From: Ecdyonurus torrentis
Lineage: Eukaryota; Arthropoda; Insecta; Ephemeroptera; Heptageniidae
Direction of reading: 5' to 3'
Assembly: GCA_949318235.1 (NCBI GenBank)
Contig: OX439132.1
Location: 5,254,886 to 5,318,885 of the forward strand
Length of the DNA: 64,000 nt
The first letter of the stretch is position 1, and the number at the start of each line of letters is the position of its first letter. The position numbers and the translations under genes were made by a program. Positions 42,914-59,384 of the stretch are shown in pieces. Under the pieces are notes generated by a model. It searched no databases, was not told the DNA's origin, and saw nothing but the letters and a program-made list of their open reading frames with translations.

Positions 42914-43528
42914 TTTGACGTTATTTAAAATGAAAGCATTTCCATGCATAAATAGTAAAAGCTTTACCAAAAATCAGATTGATTCACTTTATTAGTTAAG
43001 GAAGCCTTTGGCATTTAAAAAAATATAAAAAGTTTAACATTCAAAATACCCATTCAAACGTATACACCAAAAACTTTTTTAAAGTGTAAACAGACGTTTA
43101 AAAGAGAGAGAAAAACTTTTTAGTTAATATTTTATTTACATTCATTGAAAAAAAAATCCATGCTAGAAATAGTTAGCACAAAAACTTTTTTTTTTTTTAA
43201 CTGTGTTGGAAAAAAGTTGTGGGTAAATTTTGTTACGAGTTCTGTGAAGTTTCATAGCTCGCAGCTGTATTATAATGAGGCTACATTACTATAGTAGACG
43301 TTTCAGCCTCATAGCATTTCAACTATGTTTACAGAATGTGGGTATATTGATTAGGACACGCATGATAGACAGTATGCAAATAACTACAACAGCAAGACTT
43401 TGGCAGACACAATGATAAGTTAAACTGTGGCCAAAGCAAAAGTTAAGTTGCCAGTATATTATATTTGAATTATATAAATACGGTGCAGGGTATCCGTCGA
43501 GAAAATACAAACTAAGATATGTCTATTA
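42909..43528. other. non-coding stretch
   Basis: No gene is recognised. An 8 bp ATGAGGCT/AGCCTCAT inverted pair lies near 43275-43312. Confidence 0.55.
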
Positions 43529-43685
43529 GTTAGGTACAGTATAGAGAAATTCCACCACTGAAACCGGAAACAGCTGGTCAGTAACGCCATTTATTTTTGA
43601 ATGTGTCAGATAGGCTCAGCAATATTGGTTCAAGCAACGTAAAGTGGGCGAGGTGATGTTATTTTCGCGGTATATTGTACCTAAC
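43529..43685. mobile_element. possible 157 bp element with 15 bp TIRs
   Basis: GTTAGGTACAGTATA (43529-43543) is inverted at TATATTGTACCTAAC (43671-43685) with one difference. The interior is GC-richer than the flanks, but the GC-rich region continues to about 43870, beyond the right terminus, which weakens the call. Confidence 0.4.
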
Positions 43686-46600
43686 TGTAATAGACGTATC
43701 TTAATACACGCGCAACAACAGCTGACTGCATAAGAATAGCGTGTGGTTCCGGTATTGACGGGTTACAATCTTTTAACGCAGCGGGTACAAGTATAGATTA
43801 GATGCAACAGCTATCAAGGTAGTGCACGAAATATTCACAGCAAGTAGATCGTATAATTTTACCTACATCAATGAAACTGTGCACTCAGCGATGAAATGTT
43901 TGCTATTGTTTAACGGAAATCGCTAAAAGAAGAACTATATTTTCACAATAATTTTTTGTACATTATTTATTTCCCACAAAACCAACACTATAATTTTCAA
44001 ATAAAATTGAGCAAATTTAAAAATATATTTTTTGTTCCGAAAAAAGTTTTAATAATATTTTTAATTAAAAAAAAGTTTTTAATTTGACTAAAATTTGCTG
44101 CTAAAATTTGAATTTCCACATTTGCATGTTATCTTTAAAGTAGAATAACTTAAATATTTGATCGTGTTTTCACATGTTTTACGTAACTAACATTTTAAGT
44201 ACCATTTCTTCTTTATTTTGTGTTTACATTATGATTCGCGACTGTCTAGTTTGCGAGATATCAGTCGGTTACCTACCTTCTTAATGACTTCATATAATAA
44301 TAAAAATAAATGGTTTTTATTTAGCAGCTACATGCAGTCAGTAGAGTTTTGTGTATCTTTATCATTACATGAAAAATATAAAACTATTATTGTCCTTTTT
44401 ATAGGACGTAATTCATCACATCAATGTTTCTTGCTGAAATATTTATTACGATATATTTTGTACGTAAAATTAGCATCAATTTACAGTTGAATATCTAGTA
44501 TCTAAAGTAGAGCAAACATTGAAGTAAAGCTCTCTACTGTATGTGGACAAATGTTTTCTCAAAACCATCTCGTGTCCCATCAAAACAAATCGTGCATACT
44601 CTCACAACATTCTAGCATATAGACAGACATAAGAGGTGTGTTCGTGGAGTGTTATCAAAATAAGATAACGATAGCAAACTGCGGATCTTTTGTGAATTTT
44701 ACTTTCGGTATAGTAAAAAATATATGTACGTATATAAAATAACACGGAAGAAAAATTTACACTATTAAAACGCTCGGAAAAGTGAAAAAAAAAAAGAAAG
44801 AAAGATTTTTCCAGATGGCAAAAAAAATGCGCTAACAGTTTTTGACAATATTTCCTGTTTTATTTAAGGCATTTAAATTATTTACATTCATTTGTAAACA
44901 AATATATCTAAAAATCTAAACATATCTGTAGATTTTTTGAGTGCACTAAACAGATATGTTCTCAGTATAACTATGTAATGAAATAAATGCTGAATATGTT
45001 CTCATAGAGTTTCAATTATAAAACCTAATTAAGAGAAACTAAATGAAAAGCTCTTGCGGCAAAAATATCATACACAATTATTACTTTTTAAAAGTTAATA
45101 CATAGAAAAATGCATATTTAAACAACGTATAATTTTCCATATTAATGATCTTCACATTGCATTGCTACAAAAATTTAAGAACGTCGGTAACGAAAGATCT
45201 TAAATGTAATTTCAATGTGCGATAATGTGAAAAAACTTCGCTTTCATCACTAATTTTCTAAAGTAAATAAATTAATAAAAACTGAGGTAAATGAGAACTT
45301 TTAAGTATCTACTTCAAAATTGCGCTTGACTTCCATATTTCAGTAAATAAATACTTAAGGGGGGTCAGTAATGGCGAACAGCTCATCAAAAAAGTAACCA
45401 TCAATCGTTTTTTTTTTTTTTTTCTTTTTTTTGCACAGTGGTATTTGTATCAAGAGGAAAAATAATGGGGTATGTCACCATGCAAATTTTTAAAATGCTG
45501 TGGTTTGAAATTATAGTCCCGTGAGGCTCAAAGCTGATTTCAACAAATTTATTCATCCGTATTTTAAGGATCAAAATTTGATCAGTTTATATTATAGTTG
45601 ATACAAAAAACTTTCAAATGATATCACTTACATTTGATGCCAAATTAAATTTACATTTAAATTTAATGCTACATTGCAAGTAAGAATTATTACGTTACCT
45701 TTTACGCCAAGAGAATATTCGGTCTCAGGAAAATAGCATCATCGTGTACCTGCCATGTTATATTTATTTCACGCCCTGCCTGTGCATTTTTTTTCAGAAT
45801 CAAGGAGCATTATGACTTTTTTATATATTTAAATACACACATCCTTTAACGTAGGTTGAAAAAAAAGTAAATAAAATCCATCTTTAATGAACATCAACAA
45901 AACCACAAATTTATTTAGAAATAAATTTACATTAACTTTAGTTATAAATAATATGTTAGCACGAGAAATTTCAAAGTTGACATGTATGTGGATACTGGAC
46001 CAAATTTAAATTTACAACTGCCACGAACGTAATTTCCTGATACAAACTTGTTAATTACATTTTACTTTGTATCCCTATCTACCGTCACCATACATAACAT
46101 GTCAACCATGTTTTCTCATTTAAAATTTATATCATAATATTTGGAACATTATTAATATATTTATATTAAAAAATATACGATCGTAAAATATTGGAAAAAA
46201 TATTAGGAAAATGTGTTGTTGTTTTTCTGCTATCAAAGTTTTACAGGTACACACATATAATAAGTTGATGTACTGTATGATAAAAAAAAAAGTACTTGAA
46301 TATAGTGCGTAAAAAATATTAACTTTGACTTTCATGGAAACAAAACTATATATGAGATATACGGTAAAAGTTTGTAAATATTAAATTATTTTGTTTTATA
46401 AATAAATATTTTCGTCATTTTATTATGTTCTTCATAATTCAAAGTAAACTATTATTTTACTTGAATTGTAAAAACATGTAATAAAATTTCCTGCTAGAAA
46501 AATTTGAATTCCGTTCAAAATAAATGTGCACACGAATAAAAGAATGGAACTTGAAAATCTTGAAAATTTATAAGCTGATAAATTTGAATTACCAAAATTT

Positions 46601-47000
46601 ATATTTTTAACACAAAATTGTTAATTGATTTTTTCCCGTATTTTCATTAGTAGGTAATTTTTTTTAATTACTAAGAAAGAGATATTCAGGTTGTCTTTCC
46701 TTGTTATAATGCCACATCGTTGTAAGAATATTTATAGGTTACTACAACATGTGCTATATAAATACTTAAATAAATACAATAATATAACTTATTCTATTTT
46801 TAAAAACTAAATCCTAAAAAAGTAAAATAAACAAATTTGAAACATTATTAATTCATCAAACACGCGTATTTCAGGAAAATAAAACATAAAAAAATATCCT
46901 GCCTTTCCCCTTATATTTGGTGCGCAGTAGAAAAACGAATTAATTTAGAAGTTGACACAACTCTTAACTCTCTGTCCTATATAAGTCTTATAATGATAAT
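43686..47000. other. largely AT-rich non-coding stretch
   Basis: A GC-richer lead-in to about 43870 is followed by ordinary AT-rich DNA. It contains a T-rich patch near 45409-45431. The 90-codon frame at 44218-44490 is unremarkable. Confidence 0.55.
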
Positions 47001-50545
<3,545 letters not shown>

Positions 50546-50720
50546 TTGATGCAGTGAATGATAATAATGCTGTACATGTTGCTATTTGTGATACGTAATA
50601 GTTATTTACTGTAAAGCATAATGTTTATGTTATAAAGCATATTTAATAATAATATGCGCATAAATAATATATATAGCATAAATTATTTTGTTTTCAATAA
50701 ATTTTAGCATGTATTGGTAA
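50546..50720. repeat. diverged GCATAA-family dispersed repeat
   Basis: It contains AATGCTGTACATGTTGCTATTTG, AAAGCATAATG, AAAGCATATTT, TATGCGCATAAAT and TAGCATAAATTA. Confidence 0.45.
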
Positions 50721-51894
50721 TTAAATAGTAGTAAGTAGATTCAATAAATTTCAATAATAGTGCTAGATTTTTCCGTTTTTTTTTTTTTTTTTTTAATTTT
50801 ATTATTATTATTTTTTAAGATAAAAAAGGACTCTATGCGTAATTTAACTTAACTGTCAACTGTTATTAAATCACAATTTTTACCATAGAACTTTTTTAAA
50901 AGGTCACTGGAAAAAAAACAGAATTTATCGATATAAAAGGTTGCATTTTTTTTTTGTCACTTTTTATTCAATTCTATAAAACATAGCATTCGTGACCATA
51001 AATTGTAACGTTGCACGACATTTTAATTTATAGCTTTATATAAATGTAATATATGAACTAATTTAATATATTTTTTTACACTAAGCGTTGATCTCAGTAA
51101 CGTTCGCGGTTTTTCCATTTTTTTTTCTCCGTTTAATTAATTACTTTGTAGATGAAAAGTTTTGAACAAGTAAATACATTTAGAAAATAAGACATACATG
51201 TTAACTAAAACTTTTGTTGTGCAGTACTGTTGAAGTAAGTGATTTACTTAAAATGAATAGAAAATTACTAATTTAGGCACTTTCTTCATATATTTCAGAA
51301 AATATTTAGAGAGTCTATTTTAACCAAGAAGTTTATTTTGGTAATGAAAACCTATGCGAGCAGTGTTTAATAATATAAAATCATAATATATTTTAAAATC
51401 TATAATATAACTTCTTGAAATATGTTTTATTAAATTTTAACTTCTTAAATTAATTAAGATTTATCCCGGGAACTAAACGGTAGCGTTCCTCCCTTGTACG
51501 TTTAGAGTTGGAGTTGCTTCGGAGTAATAATTACATATAGGTAAAAAGGGCGTGTGTTGCCGATTTCATTGATATGCAAATAAACTCAATCGTCAGTATA
51601 TCCCAAATGAAGTGAGATATTTTCCTGAAAACTTGGTACGCATAAATTGGATGTCTAATGCTTGTTACCGGTGGTGACGTATATCCAGTCAGATAATCAG
51701 AGAAATCGGCAGAGAACCCTTAACTTGTAACCCTTTAGCATTACAGGACTCTCCTTAAAGATATTTTTGAGAGTACTAGCTGTTAAGTTGTAAAAGAGAA
51801 ATTTGAATTATGCATATTTGTATAAAAAAATGTTTTAAGCTAATAAAAAATTTACTAAAAGATTTAGACCGCTAAGAAACATTAATACTGTGCT

Positions 51895-51896
<2 letters not shown>
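50721..51896. other. non-coding stretch with GC-richer patch
   Basis: AT-rich to 51460. At about 51465-51750 composition is mixed (ATCCCGGGAACTAAACGG, TTACCGGTGGTGACG) with no recognisable identity. Confidence 0.5.
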
Positions 51897-51943
<47 letters not shown>

Positions 51944-51967
51944 CGGACGGGGGTGGGGGGGGGGGGG
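51897..51967. repeat. poly(A) of 46 joined to a G-rich run
   Basis: 46 A (51897-51942) are followed by GCGGACG, then GGGG, T and 13 G to 51967. The short GC-rich joint between two homopolymers is unusual for this AT-rich region. Confidence 0.9.
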
Positions 51968-53023
51968 ATAATAATGATACCATAATTGAATCGACCTTTA
52001 AAAATGGCACACATATTTCTTGATTTTACTTCTCATTACACTTATTGTCATGCATTTTTTTTGTTATCCAATGAAGAGTAATGATGTTTAACAATGATGA
52101 GCTGAAATATTACATGTTCAATATGAATATAATGTATATGAAGAGAGCATACATTAGCTATCTGAATATGTAATTTATCATTCTGATATGTCAGTGTCAA
52201 GATTAAGGATAAAAGGTGGGAGTTTCCGAGTCTAATAACATGACGTCATGTCTGGAGGATTTTTTTTTTTTTTTTTTTTTTTAGCAGACAAAAAATAATA
52301 GATAACTTAAAATCAGTCTTTACAATGAAGTTTTCCATTTTTTTAATACGTATAAAATGACACCTTAATTAGTAAGTTTTAATATTTTAATAACTCATTT
52401 TTGTTATTAAATATACAATTTTCAGTTTCAAATATATCAATTATATTAACTCTCTATTTTTTTCACAGTCATTATTTCATGATTTTTAAAGAGCTATATT
52501 GATGTGTATATGTTCTAAATTTATATTTTATTACCGTGAAAAATAGATTTTGAAATGTATTTTTAAACACAATTATGGTATAATTATAGTTATTAATGTT
52601 ATATCTTTTGTTATTTTTCTTTATTACGTTGAAAATAACAATTATATTTTCTATAAATAGTTACGGAATATAGACACATTGTAGAATTATAAATATCTAT
52701 TTATAAAATATAAAAGGAATTACGTTTGTTATGGTTGAGGTTTTAATGATGTATTTTAACTATGATTGTACGTATAAACTACAATATGTATAATGTACAA
52801 TAATAATACATGGATTATAATATAGCTATGGTTTTAAATACATTTCAATAGATATTCATAATATCATTATATCTAAGAAGAAAAAATATATATAAAGAGT
52901 TTTTGTACATTTTGTTATACGTTTAAAATAAAAAGTTATACTTTTATCATTTCAAAGGCAGTAAAATGTCTACTTTAATAAAATTGAATGTTTCATGAAA
53001 CACTGATTTCACGTTCAAAGATT

Positions 53024-53026
<3 letters not shown>
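51968..53026. other. AT-rich non-coding stretch
   Basis: No gene is recognised. An isolated perfect TGACGTCA lies at 52241-52248, followed by poly(T) at about 52259-52282. Confidence 0.55.

Positions 53027-53079
<53 letters not shown>
53027..53079. repeat. (CT)n microsatellite
   Basis: About 26 uninterrupted CT units. Confidence 0.95.
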
Positions 53080-53082
<3 letters not shown>

Positions 53083-53229
53083 TACTCCCATCTTCCCCCT
53101 TCCTCCCACTTTTGCTTTCTACTGTCTTTCTTTGTTTCAAAAGTTTATTGTTACCACGAATTCTAACAGAAAATGTACTCTTAAAGTTTTTCTTTCTTTT
53201 ACAATAAAACAGCACAAAGCGTAAAATCA

Positions 53230-53415
53230 CTCGATAACAGTCTTAAAATTCAAATACATTATTATTTTTTATATAAATACAATTTTCAAGAAAATGACAA
53301 AAAAATTAATAACAGATAATAACATTTTTATCTATTTTTTTTATTTATAATTTTTTAGAAAAGTGTATTTATATATAAAATAATAATGTATTTGAATTTT
53401 AAGACTGTTATTGAG
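53230..53415. mobile_element. 186 bp foldback element with about 58 bp arms
   Basis: The left arm (53230-53287) begins CTCGATAACAGTCTTAAAA, and the right arm (53358-53415), read inward on minus, begins CTCAATAACAGTCTTAAAA. The arms agree over about 58 bp with only a few differences. The spacer of about 70 bp is A/T only apart from a few bases. It is non-coding, so a foldback MITE or a large cruciform-forming inverted repeat. Confidence 0.85.
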
Positions 53416-55297
53416 TTTTTGTTATTTATTAAAACTCTATTCTGACGCAAAATTCTTTTTCTTGGTTTCATACACACCGTATCTTTAAAATAATGCTTGA
53501 TTGATAAAATAAATTTCTCGGCATTTAAATTAAATTTTTACACTTCTATTACTTTGCAATGTTAGTTTTTAAAACCTTTATACTCGTTATCCCTACTGTT
53601 CCATTCTCAATTTTTTTTATACTTTATTTTACATACATATATATAAAAACAATACTAAAAAAAAGATCAAAGGAATCCAATATTCATGTTTATTTTGTTA
53701 TACTGCAATTTTCTTGCAAAGGTTTCTGTGGTTATACATAAAGTTTTATAATACTGCATTGGAAACCGCATTAGAGGGGAGAAAAATAAATAAAATGATA
53801 AAAGTAGGTAAATTCCTATACTTTTATATCAAAGAAAAATGATGATATTAAATTGTTAAGAATGTTATAGATTCATTTTTTTGTGCTCTTTTTTTATACA
53901 AGAGAAATAAGATTGCAACATAATGTATACATTATTACATGCAAATTTTTTTTAAATGGTTTTTGCTACTGGGTATCCATATTTAGAAATACTTTTCTAC
54001 AGTGATTGAGGCAAGTAGGAAAGGTTGAATTATAAAATGGGTCCCGACTATCCAGATCGGTAAAGATTGGTTTTATAACCACGTGGTCAACCTTGCCATA
54101 TTTACTTCAGGTAGCAGTAAGTGTAAGTATGTGCCCTGAACGTATGTCCACTGAACACCTAGATCTAAATTCATATATGTGAAGTGAACGTATGTCGCCT
54201 GATTGTATTTCTCTTACTGAGCCCTTGACTATTCTTAGGCTTAAAATAATGCTGTAAACACCGCTCTAGCCTGTTATCTGGTACTATTCAGGTTCATCAC
54301 TGTCAGAAAACCTCAAACTGCTCGTGTGTTCAGATGACATTCAAGTGTTACCTGAAAAACCTTTCAAACCTACACACTGGTGCGCAAAGACACCTATTGC
54401 CTAACACCACATTGCTGGTGTGAAAGTCACCTACTCGAATTAAAAATAAACAAAAAAATATATTTATATGTGAAAGACTTGAAATTTACATTTTTTAAAA
54501 CACTTCATGCTCTTAATGTATTATTCACATTTTTATGTAGATGGTCATTATAGTAGCTGATTAATACTATATGATGGTTGTTACTATACTAATTAGCATT
54601 GTAAAGTAAAGTATGTTCAGTATGGTGTTAAACTACACGTGAATATATTTACATTTTTCTCGCCCTTATACAAAGTGTAATTTTAAATGCAAACGAAGAA
54701 ACTAAGAATAATAATAACCATTATTGACCCAGGTATAAAATCTACATACACTCTGTGACGTAAAATTTTACTCTATTGCGTGAAAATAAAATATATACAG
54801 TAAAAGTTGAACAATACGTAGTTTAAAGTTTCAAAACGAATACACAAAAAGGTATCAATCAAATACTATAGAGATTCAATTTACATGATTTACATATACA
54901 ACATCAAATTAACAAATAAAAAAATATTATTACATTACAGATCACTTTCAGACCACAAAATAAGTTTTTTTTTATCTAGTTGTTCATATTTTTCACAACC
55001 ACATTAGAATGTAAAAGTAGTTTGCAAAATTTTAGGATATTTCAAAATAATGTCATACATAATTATTTTATTCATTTCTCTTATCTCAAAATCACACTAC
55101 ATACAAATTTTATATTTAATAATACTCAAAAAAAAATAATAATTCAATAAAAACCACAAGTTATAAATATATTGGTTTGATTTAAGCATAAATTTTTATA
55201 AGATTCTTTTGAGTAGTTTTTCAAGTGGAAGTAGATAGTAGAGTTTAAGTACTAAGGAAGTCTAGTAAGTGTGTAAACTTTGAAATTTATAAGATGG

Positions 55298-55300
<3 letters not shown>
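53416..55300. other. AT-rich stretch with GC-richer middle
   Basis: No gene is recognised. At about 54000-54440 the sequence is less AT-rich, with repeated GAACGTATGTCC/GTGAACGTATGTCG at about 54138 and 54186, but no identity. Confidence 0.5.
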
Positions 55301-55338
<38 letters not shown>

Positions 55339-55384
55339 CACATATAGTGTTATTAATTGTCTATACATAGTGTGGCGGCAAGAA

Positions 55385-55446
<62 letters not shown>

Positions 55447-55513
55447 CTGTCTCTCTCTGTCTCTCTCTCTTCCAAGAGCACGTTGCAAGTTTGATGAGCT
55501 GCGGTATGCTTAC

Positions 55514-55585
<72 letters not shown>
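55301..55585. repeat. GA - CT - GA microsatellite triplet
   Basis: (GA)n at 55301-55337, (CT)n at 55389-55442 with an imperfect tail to 55471, and (GA)n at 55519-55585, separated by about 50 bp of unique sequence each. Neighbouring arrays are mutual reverse complements, so each pair can form a long stem. Confidence 0.93.
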
Positions 55586-55586
<1 letters not shown>

Positions 55587-56909
55587 ACACGAATCGTGCT
55601 CTGAATATCTTAACTATCTCCTCTTCATCCCTTACTTGTATGTATATAAAGAGAAAAGAGTTAAAAAAAAGTGACATACTCTACAAGCAACCAATTCACA
55701 CTTACAGACTCCACCATTTTAATATTTTATTAAATAAATTTTGTAAATAAATATACTATACTCAATATTAAATTCTTTTTGTTTGATTTATATTAATGGT
55801 GTTTACCAATATATATATCACTAACATATTAATGGAAAAAGAGGTCAGAATGAGATTATCTTCAAGGTGTGCGTGACAAATCATGAAAGGAGAGAATCAT
55901 AAAAGTTAATAAGTTTTACGTGATTATTAGTAACTAAGTTGAATTACAAAGATTTTCTTAATTGCTTTTTAGAATTTAAGAGTTTTAATATAATCCATCA
56001 TATAAGTTTAACTTTATTATACGTTATAGAGAGTGTGCCTTTGTCGTTGTGTGATTAAATTTCAACTCCACAGACAGTTTGTACACACGAGGTTGGACGG
56101 TTTAGATTAAAAATGTTATACCAAAGTGTGCCTTTGCAAACATGAAAAAAATAAAAATTAAAGATATTAACGAGGCGTATTTTTTTTAATCGTTAAAATC
56201 GTCATGCATTTAATTCTAATTTGTTAATTGGATGTAAATAAATTCAATTTCATGACTTTGAATTAAAAATTATAGCTGCATAAAAATAAAACTATAGTAA
56301 ACAAAAAATGAGAAAGTATAAATATTTAATAATAAAATAGCTTTTTAATTCTTTTGTTATTGTTATTATTATTATGAGTTATTTTCTTATTTTTTCTGTA
56401 ACACCAACACTGGAATCCTAAACTCATACTACAAATAAAATGTATCAGCTTAGGTTTTTGCCTGAAAATGATGCAATTTAGAAATGATCACCCGATTTGT
56501 TTCTCGTTTTCTACAAAACTAGCTAAGTACATAAAGTTGTTATATTTTTTGAGTTTTTCATTCAGTTAATCAACCTTGACGAATACTAAATGTAATATTT
56601 AAGCATAAGATTGAAGAAATTAATGAAATAAATAACTCTTCAATTTATTATCACTAGATGCATGATTTTGCTACTAAAATAGATTAAATTTTAGCAACTT
56701 TTGTAATTTTAACATAATACAAAAATTCTCTATTTTATTCTCTAAATCCATTTAATGTAAAATATTAATGGTACGTGTTATTTTAATTACCTTACTTCAA
56801 ATGAACATGATTTTCTAATTTTACCTTGCACAATATTCTAACCAAAGTAAACTCAATACTCTATTATTGTGCTTTAATACGTAATTATATTAGTTAAAGA
56901 CATTATAAC
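55586..56909. other. AT-rich non-coding stretch
   Basis: No feature recognised apart from short ATT repeats near 56356-56376. Confidence 0.6.
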
Positions 56910-57252
56910 TTGAAGGAATAGGCCAGAGAAAAACACAATCATTTATATCACAAAACACTTGATGGGACTTACATAAATAACTTTAGTTTGTCTCAAAACC
57001 CAACTGTAGCTTCGTAGCAGTGATCAGAAATGTCAATTTCTGCAACCCGCGCAACATTTTCATACTAATTTTTGCATATTTCTGACGTCATAAACTTGAA
57101 TAGTCACTTAAATCGCATACTTTACAGTATTTTCACGCTCTCTCGTGGAGCTACATTAACATTCTGGTAAAAATTGTTATTAGTTTTGAAGATCGCATTT
57201 CATGTTTAGTCATTAAAAAGCACATGTTGTTTTATGTGGTCTATGCCTTTAA
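56910..57252 (-). mobile_element. MITE-A copy 7 (reverse)
   Basis: 343 bp reversed. The left end on + reads TTGAAGGAATAGGCC (the terminal TTAA has mutated to TTGA) and the right end TGGTCTATGCCTTTAA. The TGACGTCA is intact at 57083-57090. Confidence 0.9.
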
Positions 57253-57923
57253 GTAGTTATTATCTATTTAGGATGAAGTATAAAGCTTAAGATTTACTTC
57301 TCTAAATTTGTAATAAAATAGGAAAATTGAACTAAAATATACTTTGTTGTGAGTTTTCTTTTATCTGTCACAGATTTGAAAAATATATATTTAATAGTAC
57401 TTTAATGATAGCATGAAAAATAAAGAGATTTAAAATATTGATGAATGGTTTTTGCATAAAAAAATCATACAATATTTATTGACAATATGCCAATATTTCT
57501 TTGAACAAACATTGTTTCTTTGTGAAATCTCTAGTGATTGTTAGAAATGTTATTTAGAACAAAAATGAAAACAGACATAAAATATTTCGTTATTATTAAG
57601 TTTTAAAAGGATGATAAATAATTTCCCAAGATACTGTAAGCAATAAAATTTATTATCAACAATAATATACGACAAGGACGCAATGCAGTAGCAGCTTCAC
57701 TAATGTTATTAATTATACGACGTACGTACGTACGTACGTACAAAACGTGGGACCAAATAAAGTAAACTACACCATGAAAACTTGTTTGGTTTATTAACGT
57801 TCTAACTTTAATATAAATTTATATACATAAAACTAATTAAAATAATATTTTTGGCCTTTTGTTTATATTTAGATGTAAAAATAAATTAAATTAAGTCCTA
57901 TGCACACAGTGCAATAGATTGCG
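57253..57923. other. AT-rich stretch with (ACGT)n
   Basis: No gene is recognised. ACGT repeats five times at about 57721-57740, a self-complementary tetranucleotide microsatellite. Confidence 0.6.
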
Positions 57924-57936
57924 TATAATCTACATC

Positions 57937-58181
57937 TATAATCAAGGTCCATATAATAAAGAGATTGAGCGCAGCACAAAACTCGCTCATTCGATTTCAT
58001 TTTGCCAAGGATTGTACTTGGTTCTAGGCCAATAACGATTCTGTTCACCAGTTACGTCACTGATAAGGTGAACCAAATTGTAAGTGGTGATATGATGTCT
58101 TTGGTGAATTTCTTTAAGCTGCGCGACCGTGGCCAAAACTTTTCCCGGAGCTTCTAACCTCTTATATTATGGACCTTGATC
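57937..58181. mobile_element. 240 bp TIR element with possible 13 bp duplication
   Basis: ATCAAGGTCCATATAATA at 57941 is inverted at the right end (TATTATGGACCTTGAT, to 58180), giving TIRs of about 18-27 bp. The interior is GC-richer (AAGCTGCGCGACCGTGG). Flanks TATAATCTACATC (57924-57936) and TATAATCTGCATC (58182-58194) match at 12 of 13 positions and may be a target-site duplication, which is long for a cut-and-paste MITE. No coding capacity. Confidence 0.68.
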
Positions 58182-58194
58182 TATAATCTGCATC

Positions 58195-59285
58195 GTGTAA
58201 ACATAGCTTAATGTGACGAAAGCATTAGTATTGTGTACAGATACTATGATATAAAATTAGTCTCGATGTCTCAGTTCTAAGGTAATAAGGTCCAATTTTA
58301 TATAATGACGCCATAATAAAGCTTTTTGTTACTTTTATACACAAACATTATAAAATAATATTTAACTCCATGATCTTGTGGAAGTGCAGCAATTCGTTAG
58401 TGACAATCATGAGCATGACACGAATACGATATACTCTTCCATAAAGCAACTGAGTAAAATTCTAAGTCTGTATTTCTAAAATGTCTACAATATCTTTGTC
58501 TTTATTCATATCTAAGTTGTTTTTTTGTAATAAGTATTTCCCGAAGAATATAGAAAAAAAGAAGAAGAAAAGTAAAAATAAAAAGGACATTGGTTTCTTC
58601 GAAAAACACCAAATAGTAATATATCAATTATTATTATTTTTTCAACAAAGAACAAGCTTGCACCCACACTTACACACTGGTGGTATTTACAGTACAAAGT
58701 ATTTAATTCATTACTGAATGAATTTAAAATCACATAAAAGATCATTAAGTTTGAAAACTTATAAAATTAATACATTATTCAAATAGTTTTATTATTATTT
58801 TTTTCTTCAAACTTAATACGTAAGGGCTTAAAACCAGCATAATTTAGACCAACAGGATGTGTTATAAGTGCACATTTTATTTTCAATCTACCATAAATAA
58901 ACATAATAATTATAAAATAAAATAAAAGTGACTAGTAAATTTTTAAAGGGTTCATATCTTTAAATTGCCTCCAACTTTCATTGCTTGAAATATAACTGTA
59001 AGTAATATTAAAATTTAGTTAGTGAACTTATATTTTTAGTTTTGTAGTCTAGAAAAAGAGCAATGGACAAAGAGCATTATCTAAATGAAAATATATGAAG
59101 CAAAATAACATGAATCATAAACCATAAAGGAAAGCTAATTGTTAGTAACGAGCTTGTTACAACAATAAAGTGAAGCACTTTAGATGTTTCGTAACAATTG
59201 TAATAGTATATTGCACATCGTTTGACAGTGAACTTTCATTACAAAAACATGATAGTTCACTTGGACTTGTTTAATAACATTACGT

Positions 59286-59286
<1 letters not shown>
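58195..59286. other. AT-rich non-coding stretch
   Basis: No gene is recognised. Two overlapping 77-78 codon frames on opposite strands near 58481-58745 come from Lys/Phe-rich composition. Confidence 0.6.

Positions 59287-59381
<95 letters not shown>
59287..59381. repeat. (GA)n microsatellite, about 47 units
   Basis: Uninterrupted GA array. Confidence 0.95.

Positions 59382-59384
<3 letters not shown>

Noticed and set aside
55280..55750. 156-codon frame rich in Arg-Glu and Leu-Ser
   Set aside because: Produced by the three GA/CT arrays; no sequence outside them looks coding.
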